Assembly (NCBI GenBank): GCA_012515825.1
Contig: JAAYXQ010000189.1
Coordinates: 1 to 5,783 of the forward strand
Source: Fibrobacter sp.
GTDB lineage: Bacteria; Fibrobacterota; Fibrobacteria; Fibrobacterales; Fibrobacteraceae
Direction of reading: 5' to 3'
DNA: 5,783 nucleotides
Part shown: in pieces, positions 1-5,129 of the stretch
Numbering within the stretch: the stretch's first letter is position 1
Layout: each line of letters opens with the position of its first letter
Made by a program: the position numbers and the translations under genes
Notes under the pieces: generated by a model
Seen by the model: only the letters and a program-made list of their open reading frames with translations
What the model was told of the DNA's origin: nothing
The model's database searches: none

Positions 1-271
1 CAATGGTAAAGTCAACGTGCCCCGGGGTATCGATAATGTTGATGGTGGTGTCTTTCCAAGTGGCATAGGTAGCTGCAGATTGGATAGTAATACCACGTTC
101 ACGTTCGAGTTCCATGTTATCCATAGTGGCACCAACGCCATCTTTACCACGTACTTCGTGGACAGCATGAATTCTATTTGTATAGAATAGAATGCGTTCG
201 GTGAGAGTTGTTTTACCCGAGTCAATGTGAGCGGATATACCAATATTTCTGTGTTTTTCTATGTCTTTCAT
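1..271 (-). CDS. fusA: Translation elongation factor G, N-terminal part (3' end outside window)
   Basis: The first 90 codons of EF-G, the GTPase that moves tRNAs and mRNA through the ribosome after each peptide bond; it acts in the cytoplasm. Only the start of the G domain is present. The P-loop AHIDSGKT lies at residues 14-21, switch-I RGITI at 59-63 and the G3 motif DTPGH at 81-85. Ser in the P-loop (usually Ala in canonical bacterial EF-G) and HEVRGKDGVGA at about 38-48 place it with the mitochondrial EF-G1-like (spd-type) translocases. The ATG at 271-269 begins directly before MKDIEKHRNIGIS, the normal EF-G N terminus. Its ribosome-binding site is weak (GGAAAA). The gene is preceded by an EcsC-like gene and a 373-bp gap, not by rpsG, so it is probably transcribed from its own promoter and lies outside a classical str operon on this side. 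The open frame runs off the window edge; this is not a truncation. Confidence 0.96.
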   Translation of the reverse strand, partial: MKDIEKHRNIGISAHIDSGKTTLTERILFYTNRIHAVHEVRGKDGVGATMDNMELERERGITIQSAATYATWKDTTINIIDTPGHVDFTI

Positions 272-317
272 AATTTTTCCATGGATTTATGGATGAACTT
301 TTTGTTTGTTGGGGCGC

Positions 318-346
318 AAAATAGTAAAAAAACAAAGTGCACTCAA
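318..346 (-). promoter_or_regulatory. Candidate sigma70-type promoter of fusA, proximal
   Basis: On the minus strand, -35 TTGAGT (346-341) is followed by a 17-bp spacer and -10 TATTTT (323-318); each box matches consensus at 4 of 6 positions. Immediately after the -10 comes the GC-only run GCGCCCC (317-311), unusual in this AT-rich gap and placed where a promoter discriminator would lie. Transcription would start near 310, giving a leader of about 39 nt. GC-rich discriminators are known in promoters under ppGpp control, which would suit a translation factor, but that control is inference. The boxes were matched by eye only. Confidence 0.4.
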
Positions 347-392
347 GACATTCTTTTTTATCCAGAGTATTTTCTATGCTCTAAACCGTGCT

Positions 393-421
393 TTTATACG
401 AAAAAACGTTTTTTATGAAAA
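393..421 (-). promoter_or_regulatory. Candidate upstream promoter of fusA
   Basis: On the minus strand, -35 TTTTCA (421-416; 4 of 6 matches), a 17-bp spacer and -10 TATAAA (398-393; 5 of 6 matches). The spacer contains the perfect palindrome A6-CG-T6 (401-414). Start of transcription would be near 386, with a leader of about 115 nt. AT-rich DNA yields such matches by chance, so this is a weaker candidate than the proximal one, despite its better -10 box. Confidence 0.22.
401..414. repeat. 14-bp perfect palindrome A6-CG-T6
   Basis: Six A, CG, then six T: a perfectly self-complementary 14-mer with A-tracts either side of the centre. It lies in the spacer of the upstream fusA promoter candidate. 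It could be a bent-DNA element or an operator half, or simply a product of base composition. Confidence 0.5.
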
Positions 422-529
422 GAAGATGTGGTTATTTTTTTACAAAACACACGTAAAATGGCTATTTGGTGATAGTCTATGGGGGTTTAAGTTTTCTCTT
501 ATTTTATTTAAAGAGGTTTTAAAATAGCG

Positions 530-566
530 AAAAAATTACGATTTAATTCTAAAAAAGAAGAATCGT
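530..566 (-). terminator. Possible intrinsic terminator of the minus-strand unit
   Basis: Read on the minus strand, ACGATT (566-561) pairs with AATCGT (543-538). Two bases later comes a run of six T (535-530). Inside, ATTCT (563-559) can pair with AGAAT (550-546), giving an alternative fold. It lies 79 bp or more past the stop of the EcsC-like gene and before the fusA promoter candidates, the expected place for the operon end. The stem has only two G-C pairs, so as an intrinsic terminator it would be weak. Confidence 0.35.
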
Positions 567-589
567 TTATGACTTTAGTCTTTTTTAGA
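548..589. repeat. 11-bp perfect inverted repeat with 20-bp loop
   Basis: TCTAAAAAAGA (548-558) and its exact reverse complement (579-589) flank a 20-bp loop. The right arm also overlaps a smaller hairpin, AGTCT (577-581) with AGACT (587-591) around five T, and GACT (571-574) can pair with AGTC (577-580). On the plus strand a run of eight T follows at 596-603. The element overlaps the terminator candidate at 530-566 and cannot fold at the same time as it. Confidence 0.5.
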
Positions 590-644
590 CTCCGCTTTTT
601 TTTAGGCACGCATTTTGAAAAAAAACGACTTTATTTTGAAAAAT

Positions 645-1277
645 TTAATCTGTATTTTTTTCTTTTTGAATTTTGCTCTGATCTGAAAGTGCTTTAAAAT
701 AGGCTTCTGCTGTTTTCCCTACTTCTTGGGTGTCATAATAGGCATATGCACCACTCCCAATGGCACCAAGAGCAGGAATGGCTCTAAATAAGGCTCTACC
801 AAGAAGTTTTGATGACGCTTGAATCCCTATTTTTTGGAGAAGCGCACGTAATGCCGATACAGAGACCTTTTGCATGATTAGTCGACTTCCTGTTCGTACA
901 GCAATGTCTCGAACGAGTTGAGAGGCTGTGTGGCGAAATAAGCACCATACCATTGCTTCTCGGCTGAGAACGGCTATTTGCCCGTATGTGGCAGCAATAT
1001 CAGCAACTAATTGAGCCTGAATTCGCCAAATGGCTGTTAAATCAGGGATAATGGTGAGTATGCCTACAGACCCTGCTGGAATTGCTAGAGTGGCACTGAG
1101 TATGGCTGTTTTGACTGAAGATTTTTGAATTAATTTTTGAATTTTCTTTTCAGGTGCTTCTGTTGGGCACATCAAAGATTCTGGAATAGTTGTCACTAGG
1201 TCGAAAAGTATTTTACCTGTTTTCTCTTTGATAAGGCCAGAAACTCCAGGGTCATTTGAAATTAATTCTTCTTCCAT
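645..1277 (-). CDS. EcsC-like family hydrophobic protein
   Basis: A 210-residue protein whose middle, about residues 57-100, resembles the EcsC family: an Ala/Gly-rich hydrophobic helix, then IIPDLTAIWRIQAQLVADIA and TYGQ. The C-terminal IPALGAIGSGAYAYYDT (about 167-183) followed by VGKTAEAYF also fits that family. EcsC-type proteins are membrane-associated; their biochemical role is not settled, though the namesake lies in the Bacillus ecs transporter operon. No ATPase or permease partner is visible here. There is no signal peptide; two or three hydrophobic segments (about 57-80, 139-160 and 163-181) may insert into or lie on the inner membrane. The ATG at 1277 has a good ribosome-binding site (AAGGA, 6-nt spacing) and an in-frame stop lies upstream. 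It follows the 108-residue gene by 68 bp and appears to end the transcription unit. Family assignment is from pattern, not a search. Confidence 0.8.
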   Translation of the reverse strand: MEEELISNDPGVSGLIKEKTGKILFDLVTTIPESLMCPTEAPEKKIQKLIQKSSVKTAILSATLAIPAGSVGILTIIPDLTAIWRIQAQLVADIAATYGQIAVLSREAMVWCLFRHTASQLVRDIAVRTGSRLIMQKVSVSALRALLQKIGIQASSKLLGRALFRAIPALGAIGSGAYAYYDTQEVGKTAEAYFKALSDQSKIQKEKNTD

Positions 1278-1345
1278 AATATTTCCTTGTCTTTCTTATA
1301 ATATAACACTCTTTTAGTCATAAAAATTCAAAAGACTGGGGCTCC

Positions 1346-1672
1346 TCAGAAAAATATTTTCGCAAGTCCTCCAGTGAATCCTTTTAGTTCTTGGCGAATA
1401 GGGCCATTATTTTCAAGCCAGAGATTCAGGATTTGAGAAATCCATTCTTTTTCAGAGGTGATTTTTGAAATTTGTGCAAATGTTTGATTATCCTCGACAA
1501 TGATTTCATAGTAGGCTTCAAATTGTATAGGAGAAGGTTCTCCTTTTAAACCCAGAATCAATTCGATTTTTCCTGTATCGGTATTGATGTTTAAAGAATG
1601 TATAGTGCCTAACTTTTGAAGCGTTTTGTTTTGTTTTAAAGCGATTCTTAAGGCCTCGTCACGAAATCCCAT
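1346..1672 (-). CDS. Unrecognised 108-residue protein
   Basis: A short cytoplasmic protein with no signal peptide or membrane segment. I do not recognise its family. It starts with a basic helix (residues 1-20, MGFRDEALRIALKQNKTLQK). A run of likely beta strands follows (about 22-70, with alternating hydrophobic residues in LNINTDTGKIELILGLKG and EAYYEIIVED), then an amphipathic helix with two Trp (about 74-90) and a Gly-rich aromatic end, GFTGGLAKIFF. A single small alpha/beta domain is plausible. Its ATG lies 2 bp after the map stop, with AAGG inside the end of map as ribosome-binding site (5-nt spacing), so it is very likely co-translated with map. Tight spacing and normal codon use make it a real gene; function unknown. 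Confidence 0.82.
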   Translation of the reverse strand: MGFRDEALRIALKQNKTLQKLGTIHSLNINTDTGKIELILGLKGEPSPIQFEAYYEIIVEDNQTFAQISKITSEKEWISQILNLWLENNGPIRQELKGFTGGLAKIFF

Positions 1673-1674
1673 GA

Positions 1675-2436
1675 TTACCTTGCAAGCGTTAGAATTTCAA
1701 TTCCATTTTTAGTGCGAGCAACGGTATGTTCAAATTGAGCTGAGAGTGATCCATCTTTAGTCACTGCCGTCCACCCATCTTTTAAGGTTTTTGTGGCATA
1801 GCGCCCCATATTGATCATGGGCTCAATGGTAAAAACGTGTCCAGGTTCTATCATGGCTTTTAATTCATTGTTTCGAAAATGTAAAATGGTCGGTTCTTCG
1901 TGGAAACCTCGGCCAATCCCGTGACCACAATAGTCTTCTACTACGCTATAGCCGTATTCTTCGGCGATGCCTTGAATTGCGTTTCCTATGTCTAGATACT
2001 TGGCAAGAGGCTCTCCAGCGGCTTGAATGCCTGCATCCATACATTCTTTAGCAACAGACACCAATTCTTTGGCTTCGTACGAAACTTGGCCTACAAGAAA
2101 CATAGCGCTAGTGTCTCCATGATAACCAGAAAGAATAGTCGTGATATCAATGTTTACAATATCACCATCTTTTAGAATAATCTCTGCACTAGGGATCCCG
2201 TGGCAAACGACTTCGTTTAAGCTGATACAACAATTTTTGGGGTAACCGTGGTAGCCAAGACAAGCAGAAATACCACCATGTTTTTTTGTGTATTCTCCAA
2301 CGAAATTATCTATTTCAAGCGTGGAAACGCCTGGCTTACAGAGCTCTCCAGCACGTATTAATGTTTCTGCAGCAAGAGCACCAGCATCTCGAATTAATTC
2401 AATTTCTTTAGGTGATTTAATCTTAATTTTTGCCAT
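1675..2436 (-). CDS. map: Methionine aminopeptidase, type I
   Basis: Removes the initiator methionine from new proteins when the second residue is small, after deformylation; cytoplasmic and ribosome-associated. The 253-residue length is that of a plain type I enzyme, without the N-terminal zinc/SEC-C extension some bacteria carry. All five metal ligands are visible: D97 (in NIDIT), D108 (HGDTS), H172 (GHGIGR), E205 (TIEPM) and E236 (AQFEHT). The substrate-binding histidines H79 (VCHGIP) and H179 (FHEEP) are also present, so it should be active. The ATG at 2436 lies inside the helicase gene (14-bp overlap) with a modest GGA ribosome-binding site, so translation is probably coupled. The protein begins MAKIKIKSPKEIELIRDAG, a standard MAP N terminus. 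Confidence 0.97.
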   Translation of the reverse strand: MAKIKIKSPKEIELIRDAGALAAETLIRAGELCKPGVSTLEIDNFVGEYTKKHGGISACLGYHGYPKNCCISLNEVVCHGIPSAEIILKDGDIVNIDITTILSGYHGDTSAMFLVGQVSYEAKELVSVAKECMDAGIQAAGEPLAKYLDIGNAIQGIAEEYGYSVVEDYCGHGIGRGFHEEPTILHFRNNELKAMIEPGHVFTIEPMINMGRYATKTLKDGWTAVTKDGSLSAQFEHTVARTKNGIEILTLAR

Positions 2437-3808
2437 ATTGATTCCAATAATAACGGTCTAATAAGAAAGCTAAAAGTTCTTTGTCTTCTTCGATTTGAGA
2501 AAGTTCTTCCACTAAAGGCAAATAGCGGCGCATGCGTTCTTGACTACGTTGCCCTAGTGTTCTTTTATGGCGTTCGAGGTAGATACGAGTACGTTCTCTA
2601 ATTTTTTTGGCAATTTGTTCTTCTGTAATTGGAGGCATTTTGGAAAACTGAATTCCAAAATCGGCAGCCGTTTTTTGAAGCTCAATTTCTTCCACTGGAG
2701 TGATTAAAGAAATAGCGACGCCGCTTCTGCCTGCACGGGCAGTTCGACCGCTTCGATGAACATAGACTTCATGATCGTCTGGATGATCAAAGACGATGAC
2801 ATGAGTGACGTGAGAAACGTCGATACCTCTTGCTGCCACATCGGTGCAAATAAGGATAGGAAGTTTTTTCGTTCTAAAATTATTTAGAATCGATTCTCTT
2901 TGTTTCTGAGGGACATCTCCAGAAAGAGCTCCTACGACAAAACCGTAATTAGTGAGAACTTGTTCTAAATAAGCCACATCTTTTTTCATGTTGCAAAAAA
3001 TCATGCAACTTTCTGGATTTTCCCACTCTAAAACTTTAATTGTTAAAGTGTCTTTTTCCATCACATCGCACATGTAGTAGCGGTGTTCTAGGTTATTTGC
3101 AATGACTTGGTCATAACTCAAGGATAAAAAGTCAGCATTAGGACGTTGGAATTCACGAGCAAGGCTTTTTACTGTTTGAGGAATAGTAGCACTAAACATG
3201 GTGCAAGCGATATCTTTTGGAAGGTATTTGCGAATGCGCTGCATGTCTGGGTAAAAACCCATAGAAAGCATTTCATCGGCTTCATCCATAATTAAGTCTC
3301 TTACAGAAAGAAAGTCGATGTGCCCTCTTTGAGCGTGATCTAATAAGCGACCAGGTGTGGCGACAATGATATGAACGCCTTCGCGTAAAGCACGAAGTTG
3401 AGGCTCGTACCCTACACCGCCAAAAATAGGGGTAGAACGGATGCCAGAACCTTTCGCGAGAAGTTCAATTTCACTTTGTACTTGTAAGGCGAGTTCTCTA
3501 GTGGGCACTAAAATAAGGGCTTGTGGGAACAAATGTGTCGGTTCAATGACTTGTAAAAGGGGGAGAACAAAGGCTCCCGTTTTACCTGAACCTGTTTTAG
3601 ATTGGATTAACATATCCCTAGCACTTAGCATATAAGGGATAGCTTTTCTTTGAACGGGCATTAAATCGGTCCAGCCATGAGCTGTAAGAACTTCTTTTTG
3701 AAGAGAAGGTAATTGATCAAATGTGTAATCGGGGAGTTTATTTTTTGGCTCGATAATTTGAATCGGAGTTAAAAATGGATTTATTTTTTCTTGTGTATTT
3801 TCACTCAT
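2423..3808 (-). CDS. DEAD-box ATP-dependent RNA helicase
   Basis: A 461-residue RNA helicase that uses ATP to open RNA duplexes or remodel RNA-protein complexes, usually in ribosome assembly, mRNA decay or cold adaptation. The full motif set is present: Q-motif region with F30 and PVQ 51-53; motif I SKTGSGKT 70-77 (usual form AQTGSGKT); Ia PTRELA 102-107; GG 130-131; Ib TPGR 151-154; DEAD 175-178; SAT 206-208; MIFCN 269-273; V TDVAARGID 322-330; VI HRSGRTAR 351-358. After the second RecA domain comes a basic helical tail (about 390-461) instead of a DbpA-type RNA-binding domain or a long RGG tail, so it is not a clear DbpA or full-length DeaD/CsdA. The ATG at 3808 has no obvious ribosome-binding site. 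It lies 36 bp after the barrel gene and overlaps map by 14 bp. Exact subfamily and RNA substrate cannot be told from sequence alone. Confidence 0.96.
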   Translation of the reverse strand: MSENTQEKINPFLTPIQIIEPKNKLPDYTFDQLPSLQKEVLTAHGWTDLMPVQRKAIPYMLSARDMLIQSKTGSGKTGAFVLPLLQVIEPTHLFPQALILVPTRELALQVQSEIELLAKGSGIRSTPIFGGVGYEPQLRALREGVHIIVATPGRLLDHAQRGHIDFLSVRDLIMDEADEMLSMGFYPDMQRIRKYLPKDIACTMFSATIPQTVKSLAREFQRPNADFLSLSYDQVIANNLEHRYYMCDVMEKDTLTIKVLEWENPESCMIFCNMKKDVAYLEQVLTNYGFVVGALSGDVPQKQRESILNNFRTKKLPILICTDVAARGIDVSHVTHVIVFDHPDDHEVYVHRSGRTARAGRSGVAISLITPVEEIELQKTAADFGIQFSKMPPITEEQIAKKIRERTRIYLERHKRTLGQRSQERMRRYLPLVEELSQIEEDKELLAFLLDRYYWNQYGKN

Positions 3809-3816
3809 ATTGACAA

Positions 3817-3846
3817 AAAGTAGAAAAAAGAAATAGAAACTACTTT
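3817..3846 (-). repeat. 7-bp inverted repeat between barrel gene and helicase
   Basis: On the minus strand AAAGTAG (3846-3840) pairs with CTACTTT (3823-3817) across a 16-nt pyrimidine-rich loop. The left arm includes part of the barrel gene's TAA stop, and the right arm runs into five T. It could be a weak terminator or attenuator separating the envelope pair from the helicase-map unit. With only two G-C pairs it could equally be chance. Confidence 0.3.
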
Positions 3847-5110
3847 ATTTTATGCTCCAATAGTATTCTATTCCTATACTTGCAAAGCAATCAACCGTAG
3901 ATCCACCTATAATAGTGGGCTCTGAAGCGGCTTCTGAAGAAGGATCACTGTCTAACATACGCCCACGACTCCCTATGCCTGCTTTTAAATTGATTCCATA
4001 GTGTTTGAAAAAGATTAAATGAGTCCCTGCTCCAATTAGAGCTCCCTTATATGCATTTTCAAATTTAATGCGTGTTTCATATTGACGAGAGGGTGTTTCG
4101 ATGCCTTCTTTTAGAGAGATGTCTTCATTAAAAAAGCTGTATTGAAATCCAATAAAGGCGTAAGGGACAGTTTGAAGAAAAGAAAAGGATTGGTAGTTTT
4201 TTGAAAAAACGAGGCTGAGGCCAATTTCGTGCCTGCTGAATTTCCAATAATCTAATTCTTGATAAATAGGGTCGGTGTTATCGATTTTCGCTTTGTGAGA
4301 GGAATACCGATAAAAGAATTCAGCTCCGATAAAACCATACCAAGTTCTTCCAAAATATATAGAGGTAAGAGGAGCTTCGTCTTCAATAAAATTCCATAGG
4401 CTTAAAGAATCTTTTGTATTTCGATAGCTTTTAATTCGACTATTGAGTTTGTTTTTATACCAGCTTTTTGGCGTGAGTGGAAGAGGGGCTTGTGTTTTTC
4501 CGTAGGCAACACCAATCCAAGAATGGTGTTTCGCTGTTTCTAAATAATAAGAATCAGGCTCTTCTGCTTTTTTCTTCCGTTCGTCTTTAGTGAGACGTCG
4601 GTCCGCTTTTTTTTTAAATAAGGCGTTTGCGATGATCTCACCTTGTTCGATTTGGTTGTTTGAATAAGGTAGGATTTGTACTGTTTTTGGAGAGGCTGAT
4701 AATTCTTCAAATAAAGCAACGTAAAGCTGATTTTCTTTTTGTGTGAGGAAAATAACCGTCTTGTCTTCTAGGTCGTTTATTTTCTGAACCATTTCAGGGC
4801 TTCTCGCACGGAGATGTTCGGCTGTCATGTCGGGACTTAAATTGCTTTTTAGCCAATGGCCATATAAGGAGGCCACCGAGTCACGTTCCCATTCACCAAA
4901 GATACGGCATTTAGGTTCGCCAATGGTTGGATTGATTCTCTTTAGCGAAAAGCATAATTCTTTTGCAGAGATCACTAAATTAGAGTCTTTAGTCCAGATT
5001 AAAATATCGGCATCTTTCCAGATCGTATAATCGTTATTGAAAACCGTTTCTTTAGCAGATAAATCCACTACATAAAAGAATAAAAAGAAGAAGAGGGCTA
5101 ATTTTTTCAC
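3845..5110 (-). CDS. Exported protein, probable outer-membrane beta-barrel with N-terminal soluble domain
   Basis: A 421-residue protein of unknown function. It starts with a clear Sec signal peptide: MKKLALFFFLFFYVVDLSA, probable cleavage after A19. Residues about 20-165 look like a soluble periplasmic alpha/beta domain with two cysteines (C53, C68) that could form a disulfide. A highly charged linker follows (about 167-185, rich in Lys, Arg, Glu). From about 195 to the end the sequence alternates polar and hydrophobic/aromatic residues in many short strands (for example SIYFGRTWYGFIGAEFFYRY at 250-269 and the terminal FASIGIEYYWSI), separated by polar turns, as in small outer-membrane barrels. 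The start is GTG at 5110, overlapping the lipoprotein stop by 4 bp, with a strong GGAGG site 8 nt upstream. Start and ribosome-binding site lie in a hairpin. I do not recognise the family; the barrel call is inference from pattern. Confidence 0.85.
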   Translation of the reverse strand: MKKLALFFFLFFYVVDLSAKETVFNNDYTIWKDADILIWTKDSNLVISAKELCFSLKRINPTIGEPKCRIFGEWERDSVASLYGHWLKSNLSPDMTAEHLRARSPEMVQKINDLEDKTVIFLTQKENQLYVALFEELSASPKTVQILPYSNNQIEQGEIIANALFKKKADRRLTKDERKKKAEEPDSYYLETAKHHSWIGVAYGKTQAPLPLTPKSWYKNKLNSRIKSYRNTKDSLSLWNFIEDEAPLTSIYFGRTWYGFIGAEFFYRYSSHKAKIDNTDPIYQELDYWKFSRHEIGLSLVFSKNYQSFSFLQTVPYAFIGFQYSFFNEDISLKEGIETPSRQYETRIKFENAYKGALIGAGTHLIFFKHYGINLKAGIGSRGRMLDSDPSSEAASEPTIIGGSTVDCFASIGIEYYWSIK

Positions 5111-5129
5111 GGTGATTTCCTCCGTGAAA
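5105..5129 (-). promoter_or_regulatory. Hairpin enclosing the ribosome-binding site and GTG start of the barrel gene
   Basis: On the mRNA, UUUCACGG (5129-5122) and CCGUGAAA (5112-5105) form a perfect 8-bp stem with a 9-nt loop. The GG of the GGAGG ribosome-binding site ends the 5' arm and its AGG begins the loop; the GTG start (5110-5108) and the upstream stop TGA (5109-5107) sit in the 3' arm. The structure would hide the start codon until ribosomes finishing the lipoprotein gene unwind it, an arrangement known from translational coupling. The same bases encode the lipoprotein's last residues (SRRKSP). Confidence 0.6.

Larger units (their letters stand above)
272..644. other. Non-coding stretch between EcsC-like gene and fusA
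   Basis: About 373 bp of very AT-rich DNA with no convincing gene. Two open frames on the plus strand (227-418 and 306-527) run through it, but their proteins are low-complexity, rich in Phe, Lys and Tyr, and match nothing I recognise; one also overlaps fusA in antisense. From right to left the stretch holds A/T-rich hairpins (about 530-591), a 14-bp palindrome (401-414) and two candidate minus-strand promoters. This fits the end of one transcription unit followed by the leader of fusA. I see no tRNA or riboswitch fold. Confidence 0.7.

Noticed and set aside
227..527. Two overlapping plus-strand frames of 63 and 73 codons
   Set aside because: They run antisense through fusA and its AT-rich leader, have low-complexity Phe/Lys/Tyr-rich products and no convincing ribosome-binding site.
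1278..1345. Promoter inside the gap before the EcsC-like gene
   Set aside because: A TTGAAT and a TATATT can be seen but their spacing is about 20 bp; other box pairs match worse.
1335..1348. GC-rich CTGAGGAGCCCCAG (minus strand) at the end of the 108-residue gene as a hairpin or ribosome-binding site
   Set aside because: Pairing has a mismatch and a 2-nt loop, and no start codon with a useful frame follows the GAGGAG.
3441..3635. Plus-strand 64-codon frame
   Set aside because: Lies wholly antisense to conserved helicase motifs I and Ia; composition is a shadow of that gene.
4827..5030. Plus-strand 67-codon frame
   Set aside because: Antisense to the N-terminal domain of the exported barrel protein, with no independent support.
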